Assembly: GCA_002842935.1 (NCBI GenBank)
Contig: PHEM01000021.1
Span: 8,178 to 25,574 of the forward strand
Reading direction: 5' to 3'
Origin: Alphaproteobacteria bacterium HGW-Alphaproteobacteria-13
Lineage (GTDB): Bacteria > Pseudomonadota > Alphaproteobacteria > Sphingomonadales > Sphingomonadaceae
DNA: 17,397 nt
Below are positions 6,863 through 13,723 of the stretch, one piece after another. How positions within the stretch are numbered: the stretch's first letter is position 1; the number at the start of each line of letters is the position of its first letter. The position numbers and the translations under genes are program-made. The notes under the pieces are model-generated. The model was not told where the DNA came from, searched no databases, and saw nothing but the letters and a program-made list of their open reading frames with translations.

Positions 6863-8129
6863 TCCCCGTAATCTTGCATCCTTCCCGCCTGCCAATGATC
6901 GCGCCCCGGCATTGCTTCCGCTGCTGAACCCTGCTGACTGGCAGGATCAGGACGTTCCCGCGCGAGAATGGGCGTGGGCAGACTATATCCCACACCGGCA
7001 GGCGACCTACCTCACCGGGCCGGGGAGCGCGGGCAAATCGCTGCTCTCGCAACAGCTCTGCACCTGCATCGCCCTTGGCCTGCCTTTCATGGGCAAAGAC
7101 ACCCGGCAGGCGGTCGCCATCTATGTGACGTGCGAGGATGATGCCGACGAGCTGCACCGGCGCCAGAAAGCCATCTGTGACGCGCTGGGCGTCCCGCTGT
7201 CGGCTTTGTCGGGGAAGCTGCACCTTGTGAGCCTCACCGGGGCGACAAGCAATGCGCTGGTGACGTTCACGCCGGACGGCAACCCGATCGTGTCGGATGC
7301 CTATCGCACGCTGCTCCATACGGCACGCGCGACGGGGGCGGGCTTCCTCGCCCTCGACAACGTGGCGCACCTGTTCGGCGGCAATGAGAATATCCGCAAT
7401 CAGGTGGCGGTGTTCGTCGGGATGCTCAACAATCTGGCGACAGAGATTGACGGCAGCGTCCTATTCCTGGGCCATCCCAATAAGGCCGGGCAGGACTTTT
7501 CCGGCTCGACGGCGTGGGAAAACCAAGTGCGATCCCGCCTGTTCATGGAGGTGCCGAAGGACGAGGAAGGAAACGCCCCCGATCCCGATGCCCGCGTGCT
7601 CGTGCGCGGCAAGGCCAACTATGCCCGCAATGGCGAGCGTATCGGCTTCCGGTGGCTGAAATGGGCGTTCGTGCACGATGACGACTTGCCGACCGACATG
7701 GCCAAAGAGATCGCGTTGAATGTGCAGGCCAACGCCGAGAATGCGGCCTTCCTCCGCTGTCTCGCGCTCGCCACCGAACAGAAGCGCGCCGTCTCGCACA
7801 ACCCCGGCAGCAATTTTGCGCCAAAGGTTTTCGCGGCCATGACCGAGGGCAAGAAGCATAGCGAGAGGGGCTATCGCGCAGCGATGGAACGGCTGCTCCA
7901 TCTCGGCCAGATCGCGCTCGATCAGCCCCTTTGGCGTGGTCCGAATCGGGTGATGAAACAGGGCATAAAGGCGGTCGAAATCTGCACCGACCCCCCTGCA
8001 CAAACCCCCTGCACCGACCCGCACGAAACCCGCACAAATCCTGCACGCTTCAACCCCCCTTATATCAAAGATATAACCGGCGCGGCCCATGAGGCCGCCG
8101 CGCCTCTTTCCGAAGGGGGCGAACAATGA
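6852..8129 (+). CDS. RepA-like AAA-family ATPase (putative replicative helicase)
   Basis: A 425-residue RecA-fold ATPase of the AAA_25/RSF1010 RepA type, expected to unwind or load at the element's origin. Walker A is GPGSAGKS (56-63), Walker B is FLALDN (165-170), followed by the VLFLGHPNKAG segment (203-213) and a QVRSRLFME stretch (225-233) typical of this family. The ATG at 6852 overlaps the upstream gene; a longer frame to 6777 is out of register with gene spacing. After about residue 375 the protein becomes a Pro/Thr/Cys-poor-complexity tail (CTDPPAQTPCTDPHETRTNP), encoded by the iteron-like DNA repeats described separately. The last 4 nt overlap the next start as ATGA. Confidence 0.85.
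   Translation: MSRNPRNLASFPPANDRAPALLPLLNPADWQDQDVPAREWAWADYIPHRQATYLTGPGSAGKSLLSQQLCTCIALGLPFMGKDTRQAVAIYVTCEDDADELHRRQKAICDALGVPLSALSGKLHLVSLTGATSNALVTFTPDGNPIVSDAYRTLLHTARATGAGFLALDNVAHLFGGNENIRNQVAVFVGMLNNLATEIDGSVLFLGHPNKAGQDFSGSTAWENQVRSRLFMEVPKDEEGNAPDPDARVLVRGKANYARNGERIGFRWLKWAFVHDDDLPTDMAKEIALNVQANAENAAFLRCLALATEQKRAVSHNPGSNFAPKVFAAMTEGKKHSERGYRAAMERLLHLGQIALDQPLWRGPNRVMKQGIKAVEICTDPPAQTPCTDPHETRTNPARFNPPYIKDITGAAHEAAAPLSEGGEQ
7982..8076 (+). promoter_or_regulatory. Iteron-like cluster plus AT-rich palindrome, candidate origin
   Basis: Six GCAC-centred repeats (GCAC at 7984, 7998, 8011, 8021, 8032, 8043) fit a loose consensus CCYGCACNRAMCC with spacings of 14, 13, 10, 11 and 11 bp. 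Fourteen bases later comes the perfect palindrome TTATATC-AAA-GATATAA (8060-8076), the most AT-rich spot nearby. The cluster lies in the 3' end of the ATPase gene. Iterons beside an AT-rich element are a common plan for plasmid and phage-satellite origins; function here is inferred. Confidence 0.45.
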
Positions 8130-8335
8130 CCATCCTCGAATATGTGGAGAGCCTCGACGGCGATGCCCGCACGGCTGCGCTGACGGTGCTCGATCATTTC
8201 ACCCGCCCCATGACCGCAAAGGAGATCGAGGCCAACCTGAGGCACAGGGGCATATCCCAAGCGCGGGCTGCCAAGGTGGCGGACGCGGTGAAGGGCTTTC
8301 ACATCGTGGCAATGATCGGAGACGGGCATGTCTAA
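8126..8335 (+). CDS. Small unknown protein, possibly helix-turn-helix
   Basis: A 69-residue protein starting at an ATGA overlap with the ATPase gene, with GAAGGGGG upstream. The segment VLDHFTRPMTAKEIEANLRH followed by GISQARAAKVADAV looks like the helices of a small winged-helix or helix-turn-helix fold, ending in a short strand (FHIVAMIGDG). No family recognised. Its position between the ATPase and the HNH nuclease suggests a replication or early regulatory role. It overlaps the next gene by 8 nt. Confidence 0.65.
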   Translation: MTILEYVESLDGDARTAALTVLDHFTRPMTAKEIEANLRHRGISQARAAKVADAVKGFHIVAMIGDGHV

Positions 8336-8552
8336 CATCAACGGGTACATCAATTTCGTGCACCATCTGGCTGAGCGATTGGAGTTTGAGATCGATCTTC
8401 ACGTCGACTGCGGGTGTATGGAGGATCCGAATGACGAAGCCGAGAAGGTGCCGGTCGAGTTGGGCATCGGCAACTGGCGGCAGGCTATCGGCAATCTCAA
8501 AACGATCGCGGGCTTTCTGGAGGCACTCGCCTCTTTGGAACCGAGCGAATGA
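8328..8552 (+). CDS. Small acidic unknown protein
   Basis: A 74-residue acidic protein with no recognised family. The ATG at 8328 has GGAG about 6-7 nt upstream and overlaps the end of the preceding gene by 8 nt; its own end overlaps the HNH start as ATGA. Features are an N-terminal helix (INFVHHLAERLEFEI), a Cys pair in HVDCGCMEDPNDE, and a C-terminal helix (NLKTIAGFLEALASLE). Gene packing supports it being real. Confidence 0.6.
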   Translation: MSNINGYINFVHHLAERLEFEIDLHVDCGCMEDPNDEAEKVPVELGIGNWRQAIGNLKTIAGFLEALASLEPSE

Positions 8553-8959
8553 GCGGCTGGCCATACTCGACTGCGCGATGGAAGCGGCTGCGGGCCGCCC
8601 ACCTTGCGCTGGAGCCTGCCTGTCGAGGATGCAAGCGCATGGGGCGGCTCACCCTCGCCAACACGGTGGACCACGTGACGGCGATCAGCGAGGGCGGGCC
8701 TGCCTTCCCCGGACATGACGGGCTCGCCAGCTACTGCCCTGCCTGCCACAGCGCCAAGACCGCACGCGGTGGCGAGGCTGGCGCGGTGCGATCGACCAAG
8801 CCGCGCCGGGGATGCGATGCAAGCGGGCGACCGCTCGACCCGAATCATGCGTGGAGCAGAAAGGACGCTGCCGTCCCTTTTGAAAAATCGCTCAGGGCTG
8901 ACGCTCAGATACCGCCGTCGAACCTTCACAAAAAGTTAGTTTCAAAGGACATCGTATAA
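8549..8959 (+). CDS. HNH endonuclease
   Basis: A 136-residue phage-type HNH nuclease. Cys25-x2-Cys28 and Cys63-x2-Cys66 form the expected zinc site, Asp41-His42 is the first catalytic pair, and His67 in CPACHSAKT is the last. The usual middle Asn (as in NLQALC) appears to be Gly58 in GLASYC, a possible deviation. In HK97-like phages the HNH protein next to the terminase is needed with it for cos cleavage during packaging, which fits its position directly before the large terminase. The C-terminal 55 residues are basic to neutral and not conserved-looking. The stop overlaps the terminase start as TAATG. Confidence 0.85.
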   Translation: MSGWPYSTARWKRLRAAHLALEPACRGCKRMGRLTLANTVDHVTAISEGGPAFPGHDGLASYCPACHSAKTARGGEAGAVRSTKPRRGCDASGRPLDPNHAWSRKDAAVPFEKSLRADAQIPPSNLHKKLVSKDIV

Positions 8960-10548
8960 TGGGCAAACGCGGCCCCGGCGCATCACGACTGAAGGAAGCT
9001 GCAAAAGCTGGTCCCGCCCTCGTTTCGCACCCTTGGGACAAGGCAGGAATGCCGGAAGCTGAGCGCGTGATCGCCTTCATGGAAAGCTTACCTATCGTCT
9101 CCGGCCTTCGCGCGGGCGAGGCTATGGAGCTATTGGATTTCCAGCGGCAATTCGTTCGCGGGGTTTACGGACCTCGAAATATCGCGGGCGACAGGCTGGT
9201 GCGCTTGGCGGCGCTGTCTGTTGCGCGCGGCAACGGAAAGTCGGGCCTGCTGGCCGGGCTGTCATTGGCGCACCTTCTGGGTCCCTGTAGCGAACCCTAC
9301 GGGCAGTGCTATGCCGCCGCTGTCGATGGCGTGCAGGCGCGGATTCTATTCGACATGATTATGGCCTACATCATCGAAACCCCTTGGATGGCGGGGCGCG
9401 TTAACGTGAAAGACCATCGCTCCGAGGTCATCGACGAGATCACGCAATCGAAGTGGCGAACCCTTACCTCTGACGCACGAAAGGCTCATGGTCTCGCGCC
9501 GTCATTCTGGATCGCGGATGAGGTCGCGCAATGGCGAAACCGGGAACTATGGGACAATCTGGCGACGGGGATGGGCAAGCGCGCGTCTGCGCTAGGCGTG
9601 ACAATATCTACCCAGGCGGCGGACGACCTGCACTTCTGGAGCGAGATGCTAGACGCCGAGCCGGTACCGAGCACCTATGTCCAACTGCACGCCGCACCCG
9701 AGGATTGCGCGCTCGACGATCGGGAAGCCTGGCTAGCGGCTAACCCGGCGCTGGGGGCGTTCCTGAACGAAGAGGAATTTGCCGACGCGGCGGCAATGGC
9801 GATGCGCTCGCCGTCATTCGCGCCAGCGTTCCGCCTGTTGAACCTCAATCAGCGGATCGCCGCCGAGGGGCGCTTTATCGAGCAAGCGGACTGGGATGCC
9901 AACGGCGAACCCTTCGACGCGACCGAGCTGGAGGGGGAGCGATGCTATGGCGGGCTAGACCTGTCGAGCACCCGCGACCTTACCGCCCTCGCGCTGTGGT
10001 TCCCGGATCATGGCAAGCTACTTGCGTGGCACTGGCTTCCGAAAGACACGATCGCGGCGCGCGTCGAGCGGGACCGGGTGCCCTACGATCGCTGGGCGGC
10101 GGACGGCTGGGCGGAGGTGACTGTGGGGAACGCTCGCGACGACCTGGCGATTGCGCTGCAACTGGCGGACATTCGAGCGCGGTACGACGTGCAAGGCATT
10201 GCGTTCGATCGCTGGCAGATTGCCCGGCTGAACAAGCTGCTCTCGGATGAGGGAATTGACCTGCCCATGAAAGAGTTTGTGCCCGGCTTCAAAAGCTATG
10301 CGGCGGCTGTGGACGCGTTCGAGCGGGCGCTGCTCGCCCGCCAGGTGCAGCACAACGGCAATCCGATGCTGCGCTGGCAGGCGGGCAACGTGATCGTGGA
10401 GACCGACCCGGCAGGCAATCGAAAGCCCACGAAGGCAAAGAGCCTGGACCGAATCGACGGCATTGTTTCCGCAATCATGGCTTGCGGCTTGGCGGCTACC
10501 GACGAAGGCCCCGTCACCTACAAGGGCGAGGGCCTGATGTGGGTCTAA
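8959..10548 (+). CDS. terL: Phage terminase large subunit
   Basis: The DNA-packaging motor and nuclease, 529 residues, HK97-type (Terminase_1). The ATPase half has a deviant Walker A ARGNGKS (89-95), Walker B FWIADE (183-188, ending in the catalytic Asp-Glu) and a coupling motif TISTQA (215-220). The nuclease half has acidic sites at GGLDLSSTRDLTA (Asp334), AFDRW (Asp417) and LDRIDGIVSA (Asp497, Asp500). AAAGGA lies 9 nt before the ATG. It is the last gene of the left overlapping block. No small-terminase gene is recognised next to it. Its stop codon overlaps the tail of a minus-strand gene. Confidence 0.93.
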   Translation: MGKRGPGASRLKEAAKAGPALVSHPWDKAGMPEAERVIAFMESLPIVSGLRAGEAMELLDFQRQFVRGVYGPRNIAGDRLVRLAALSVARGNGKSGLLAGLSLAHLLGPCSEPYGQCYAAAVDGVQARILFDMIMAYIIETPWMAGRVNVKDHRSEVIDEITQSKWRTLTSDARKAHGLAPSFWIADEVAQWRNRELWDNLATGMGKRASALGVTISTQAADDLHFWSEMLDAEPVPSTYVQLHAAPEDCALDDREAWLAANPALGAFLNEEEFADAAAMAMRSPSFAPAFRLLNLNQRIAAEGRFIEQADWDANGEPFDATELEGERCYGGLDLSSTRDLTALALWFPDHGKLLAWHWLPKDTIAARVERDRVPYDRWAADGWAEVTVGNARDDLAIALQLADIRARYDVQGIAFDRWQIARLNKLLSDEGIDLPMKEFVPGFKSYAAAVDAFERALLARQVQHNGNPMLRWQAGNVIVETDPAGNRKPTKAKSLDRIDGIVSAIMACGLAATDEGPVTYKGEGLMWV

Positions 10549-10685
10549 CGGTTGCCGTCCGTCTTCGGTTTCTGAGGTGCCGGCGCTGGCGACGGCTCGG
10601 GATCGCGGCTAGGCTTGCGTCGTCCGGTGTCGCCAAGAGCCCCTCCGCTGAAGCCTCCGGTCTTTTCGCGCTTTTCATTCGACAT
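10545..10685 (-). CDS. 46-aa antisense-strand small protein
   Basis: Starts at ATG 10685 with a very strong ribosome binding site on its strand (GGGGGAGA, about 6 nt spacing) and ends in a TAG overlapping the terL stop tail to tail. The protein, MSNEKREKTGGFSGGALGDT at its start and ending in a Pro/Lys stretch (SRDPEPSPAPAPQKPK), is hydrophilic and probably disordered. No family recognised. It is the only minus-strand gene I can support in the element and would oppose read-through from terL. Confidence 0.55.
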   Translation of the reverse strand: MSNEKREKTGGFSGGALGDTGRRKPSRDPEPSPAPAPQKPKTDGNR

Positions 10686-10719
10686 TGCTATTCTCCCCCA
10701 TTTGTGTCCTATTCCGAGC

Positions 10720-10753
10720 GGCTCGACAGGATGCGCCAACACCCTGCCGAGCC
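10720..10753. other. Inverted repeat in the divergent gap
   Basis: GGCTCGACAGG (10720-10730) and CCTGCCGAGCC (10743-10753) pair with one mismatch around 12 nt. It lies between the 46-aa minus-strand gene and the 141-aa plus-strand gene, where an operator or a 5' leader hairpin would sit. No convincing sigma-70 hexamers were seen beside it. Confidence 0.4.
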
Positions 10754-10783
10754 TGACCACAACCGATCCTTAGGAGATCAATC

Positions 10784-11209
10784 ATGGCTACAAATACCCT
10801 ACACTCGGAATCCGTCCCGGCAACAGCGGTTGCTACCAATCCCGATGCTGACATTCTCGCGGCATGGGGCCGCCGCTCGGTCGCCTACGCCATCTATAAT
10901 GGACTGCCGCACTGTGATGAGCCGGGCACCCCATATACGCCGGAAGAGCAAGCGCAGCTCGATATCGTCGACGAGGCCGAGGCGGTCATCAACACCGCCA
11001 CGGCGGCGACGCCGCAAGGTGTTGCAATTCAGCTATGGACGGGCCTCGCCCATATTCTGACCAATCGGGAAGAGGAACAGGCGATCAATATCGCGGACCT
11101 CGACTGGTTCTTGATGGACGAAACCCGGTTCGATTGGGGCGAACGCCTGATCCTTTCCGGCATTCGCTCCCTACGCGCGATGCAGGGAAGCGCAGCAACA
11201 GCCGTCTGA
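10784..11209 (+). CDS. Unknown 141-aa protein
   Basis: A 141-residue acidic helical protein, start supported by TTAGGAG 8 nt upstream. Recognisable blocks are DADILAAWGRR near the N terminus, a helix LDIVDEAEAVINTATAATPQ, then GVAIQLWTGLAHIL and WGERLILSGIRSLRAM. I recall similar proteins only as hypotheticals in alphaproteobacterial mobile elements. Position after terL and before a regulator does not define a role; a small-terminase or scaffold role is possible but unsupported. A GC-rich hairpin follows the stop. Confidence 0.7.
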   Translation: MATNTLHSESVPATAVATNPDADILAAWGRRSVAYAIYNGLPHCDEPGTPYTPEEQAQLDIVDEAEAVINTATAATPQGVAIQLWTGLAHILTNREEEQAINIADLDWFLMDETRFDWGERLILSGIRSLRAMQGSAATAV

Positions 11210-11215
11210 CCCCTC

Positions 11216-11239
11216 GCCCCCGCTTTGGCGGGCGGGGGC
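11216..11239 (+). terminator. GC-rich hairpin after the 141-aa gene
   Basis: GCCCCCG (11216-11222) pairs with CGGGGGC (11233-11239), with an alternative inner stem CCCGC/GCGGG. Only ATTC follows, not a U-run, so termination would be weak; position just after a stop codon and before a new promoter supports the call. Confidence 0.55.
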
Positions 11240-11249
11240 ATTCACCGTA

Positions 11250-11291
11250 TTGACGCTTACATGTGTGTCATGTATTACATTACGACATGTC
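11250..11291 (+). promoter_or_regulatory. Sigma-70-like promoter with operator palindromes
   Basis: TTGACG (11250-11255), a 17-bp spacer and TATTAC (11273-11278) form a good promoter for the regulator gene. The spacer contains ACATG-N5-CATGT (11259-11273), and GACATGTC (11284-11291) sits about where transcription should start. Overlapping palindromes of this kind suggest autorepression by the ribbon-helix-helix protein encoded just downstream; binding is inferred. Confidence 0.6.
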
Positions 11292-11312
11292 CCACAAAGC
11301 AAGGTATCGGTG

Positions 11313-11597
11313 ATGGCCGAAGAAAAGAAACTCACGAGCATCCGCATCTCGCCCACGATCCTGCGCGAGCTTAAGATGCTGGGGGTCACGCACGATCGCC
11401 CGCTGGGCGACGTCATTGCCGCTCTCCTCTGGTATGCGATGAAAGCGCCGGACTATATCTCGCATGAAGAGTCCAAGGATTTCCTGCGCGTTCTTCGCGA
11501 TCAGGCGTTCGCCAGCACCCGCAATCGCAGCTTCTGGGTCGGCGAACCCGAGCCACCCGAAACCCACTACGATCCGTCCGAAGGCACGGACGACTGA
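11313..11597 (+). CDS. Ribbon-helix-helix-like regulator
   Basis: A 94-residue protein from ATG 11313 (AAGG 8 nt upstream); the frame open from 11250 includes the promoter and is rejected as a start. Residues 6-40 fit a ribbon-helix-helix fold: strand LTSIRIS, helix PTILRELKMLGVTHD, helix LGDVIAALLWYAM. The C-terminal 50 residues carry a basic-aromatic part and an acidic tail (PPETHYDPSEGTDD). It is the only recognisable DNA-binding regulator in the element, placed between the replication/terminase and capsid blocks, so it is the best candidate for controlling the switch to capsid expression. Fold assignment is by eye. Confidence 0.65.
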   Translation: MAEEKKLTSIRISPTILRELKMLGVTHDRPLGDVIAALLWYAMKAPDYISHEESKDFLRVLRDQAFASTRNRSFWVGEPEPPETHYDPSEGTDD

Positions 11598-11607
11598 GGT
11601 CCTCGTG

Positions 11608-11702
11608 TTTCCCAATCCCCACTGCCGCGTCCGGCGCGTCGCCTCACCGGGGATGGGAAAGCGCCCTTTCGCGAAGGGTGTAAGCGCGCATGGTGAGGCG
11701 AC
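11608..11702 (+). ncRNA. Candidate pseudoknotted RNA element
   Basis: Helix 1: TTTCCCAATCCCC (11608-11620) with GGGGATGGGAAA (11649-11660), 12 pairs and one bulged A. Helix 2: GTCGCCTCACC (11638-11648) with GGTGAGGCGAC (11692-11702), 11 perfect pairs. Helix 2's 5' strand lies in helix 1's loop and directly abuts helix 1's 3' strand, giving an H-type pseudoknot with coaxial stacking; the 31-nt connecting loop can form CCCTT-TCGCG-AAGGG. I do not recognise a known class. Confidence 0.4.
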
Positions 11703-11832
11703 AAACTTCCCGACTGCGGGGCATCCTCGCAGATTTTCCTGTCCTACATTTAACCGATATGGTTCAATGTTCTCGAATCGTTCCTCATATGAGGGCGATG
11801 GCCCACGTCGTGATGACGTCGGCTTTCACCGT

Positions 11833-11854
11833 GCCGGGGGCTTCGGCTCCCGGC
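11833..11854 (+). other. UUCG-tetraloop hairpin before the capsid ribosome binding site
   Basis: GCCGGGGGC and GCTCCCGGC form nine pairs (one G-U) around a C(UUCG)G loop, a very stable RNA hairpin ending 19 nt before the capsid ATG. No U-run follows. It probably marks a processing or mRNA-stability element rather than a terminator. Confidence 0.5.
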
Positions 11855-11873
11855 CAGATTGAAGGTAAAACCA

Positions 11874-13163
11874 ATGAAAATTCACGACTTGATGCAGCGC
11901 CGGGAAGAAATCGACGCCGCTCGCATTCCTATCCTCACCCGCATGAGGGACGCCCACAATTCGGGCAATGACGCTGCTTTCGACAAAGCTCAAGCCGAAC
12001 TCGAAACGTATGACAGTCGCTTCAAGGATGAAGTCGACAAGCTCGAAAAGCGCATCAACCAGCTTGCTTTGATCGACGCCGCCAATCGCTCCGAGCCGGG
12101 CAACGTCATCAACGGCGACGGCAAGCTCGATACCGAAATCCGTTCGCGGTTCAGCGTGTCCCGCGCTCTTGCCGGTGCGGCCGGGCTGGGCGTCGATTGG
12201 GGTTTCGAGCGCGAGGTGCAGGCCGAGCTTGCCAAGCGAGCAGGCCGCACCGCCGAGGGTGTTTTCATCCCGACCGAATGTTTTGAAACCCGCGTTCTGA
12301 CAACGAGCGATGGCGCCGAGCTGGTCGCGACGGAGCACCGCCCGGATCAGTATATTTCCGCGCTGACTGCCGCGTCTGTTGTTCGCGGCCTTGGCGCTCG
12401 CGTACTGAGCGGCCTTACCGGCAACCTCTCGATCCCGCGCGAGACCGATAGCCCCGCTGTTGGCTGGGTTGCGGAAAATGCTGCAATCACCCCCGACGAC
12501 GCCGACTTTGACGCGGTGACGCTCACCCCTAAGCACGCTGGGGCGCTCTCCGAGTACAGCCGCAACATGCTGCTGCAAAGCTCGCCAGACGTGGAAACGC
12601 TGCTGCGGCAGATGCTCGCACGCAACCTGGCGCTGGCGATCGACCGCGCGGCAATACGTGGCGGCGGCTCGAATGAACCCAAGGGCGTTATCGCCACGAG
12701 CGGCATTCAGACTGTCACTAGCCCCGCTTCTATCTTTGAGGCGGTGGCCGAGGCGGTCGCAAAGGCCGATGCCGAAAACGTCGGTGGAAATCGGGCAATC
12801 CTGACAACCCCGGAAATCAGGAAGATCGCATCGCTCGCGCTCGACCTCAACGGCCTGCCGATCGGCGTTGACAAGGTGTTTCACAACATCCCGACGACCT
12901 TTAGCAACCAGGTTCCCAAGACCCTGGGCGGCTCGCCTGGTACCGAGCACGGCCTGCTCTACGGCGACTGGACCGAACTCCTGATCGGTATCTGGTCCGA
13001 GGTGGATATTTTGGTGAACCCGTTTGAGACCACCGCCTACACCAAAGGCAACGTCCAGATTCGCGCGATGGCGACGGTGGATTGCGCAGTGCGGCACCCG
13101 AAAGCCTTTGTTTCGGTCGAGGACGTCACCACCTCGATCGACGCTATGCCGGCGGCGTCATAA
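11874..13163 (+). CDS. HK97-type major capsid protein
   Basis: A 429-residue phage major capsid protein. Residues 1-70 are a charged coiled-coil-like delta domain (LMQRREEIDAARIPILTRMR, then FDKAQAELETYDSRFKDEVD), which in HK97 acts as an internal scaffold and is removed by the protease. The rest matches the HK97 fold: LSIPRETDSPAVGWVAENAA, LTPKHAGALSEYSRNMLLQS, AIDRAAIRGGGSNEPKGV and the C-terminal LIGIWSEVDILVNPF. The ATG at 11874 follows GAAGG by 8 nt; the TTG at 11859 is rejected. It starts the right block and overlaps the protease gene as TAATG, so capsid and protease are coupled. Confidence 0.93.
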   Translation: MKIHDLMQRREEIDAARIPILTRMRDAHNSGNDAAFDKAQAELETYDSRFKDEVDKLEKRINQLALIDAANRSEPGNVINGDGKLDTEIRSRFSVSRALAGAAGLGVDWGFEREVQAELAKRAGRTAEGVFIPTECFETRVLTTSDGAELVATEHRPDQYISALTAASVVRGLGARVLSGLTGNLSIPRETDSPAVGWVAENAAITPDDADFDAVTLTPKHAGALSEYSRNMLLQSSPDVETLLRQMLARNLALAIDRAAIRGGGSNEPKGVIATSGIQTVTSPASIFEAVAEAVAKADAENVGGNRAILTTPEIRKIASLALDLNGLPIGVDKVFHNIPTTFSNQVPKTLGGSPGTEHGLLYGDWTELLIGIWSEVDILVNPFETTAYTKGNVQIRAMATVDCAVRHPKAFVSVEDVTTSIDAMPAAS

Positions 13164-13723
13164 TGACGGCCGGCGGCAACATGGAGCACCGCAGCTTCGT
13201 CGAGCTTCGCGCCCAGGGACGCCGCATAGAAGGCTATGCGGCAACCTTTGGCAGCGAGGCGCGCCTTGGCGGCTTCGTCGAGACGATCGCCCCCGGCGCG
13301 TTCCGCTCGACGCTAGGCGGCGACATTCTCGCCCTGCTCGACCATGACGCTGGCAAGGTGCTGGGGCGTACACGCTCCGGCACCCTTCGCCTGAGCGAGG
13401 ATAGCAAGGGCTTGGCTTTCTCGCTCGACCTTCCCGACACTCAAGCGGGCCGAGACGTGGAAGCGCTCGCGGCTCGCGGCGACCTGGGCGGCATGTCTTT
13501 CGGCTTCCAGGTGCCAAAGGGCGGCGAACGCTGGGACGGTGACAAGCGCACTCTATATCAAATCGACCTGCGCGAGGTTTCAATCGTCCAGGCTTGGCCC
13601 GCCTACCCGGATACCGAGGTTGCCCTGCGATCGGCGCGTGATGCCTGGCTGGCGCTGCCGAGCCCTCGCGAGATTGTGCGCAGACGCCGCCTGGCAATTG
13701 CGGAGGCAAGCATATGGGCATGA
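13163..13723 (+). CDS. HK97-family prohead serine protease
   Basis: A 186-residue Peptidase_S78-type protease that should cleave the capsid delta domain during head maturation. The core is VELRAQGRRIEGYAATFGSE, then IAPGAFRSTL, with likely catalytic His61 (LLDHDAGKVLGR), Ser112 (GGMSFGFQ) and an acidic third residue near Glu138 (LREVSIVQAWPAYPDT). The ATG at 13163 shares its A with the capsid stop; an in-frame ATG at 13181 is an alternative. The basic C terminus (REIVRRRRLAIAEASIWA) overlaps the portal start by 10 nt. Confidence 0.9.
   Translation: MTAGGNMEHRSFVELRAQGRRIEGYAATFGSEARLGGFVETIAPGAFRSTLGGDILALLDHDAGKVLGRTRSGTLRLSEDSKGLAFSLDLPDTQAGRDVEALAARGDLGGMSFGFQVPKGGERWDGDKRTLYQIDLREVSIVQAWPAYPDTEVALRSARDAWLALPSPREIVRRRRLAIAEASIWA

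Larger units (their letters stand above)
11598..11873 (+). promoter_or_regulatory. 276-bp structured leader before the capsid gene
   Basis: No protein gene is supported here. It contains a long-range pairing 11638-11648 with 11692-11702 (11 bp, perfect), a second helix 11608-11620 with 11649-11660 that would interlock with it as a pseudoknot, the perfect palindrome CCTCATATGAGG (11783-11794), ACGTC-N5-GACGT (11805-11819), and a UUCG-capped hairpin at 11833-11854. A promoter for the capsid block is expected; the best hexamers (TTCCTG, 16 bp, TATGGT) are weak. Confidence 0.5.

Noticed and set aside
7982..8050. CRISPR-like array
   Set aside because: Repeat units are only about 11-13 bp, imperfect, and lack unique spacers or cas genes.
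11826..13097. 423-codon minus-strand frame over the capsid gene
   Set aside because: No ribosome binding site or family marks; the plus strand encodes the HK97-type capsid with motifs throughout.
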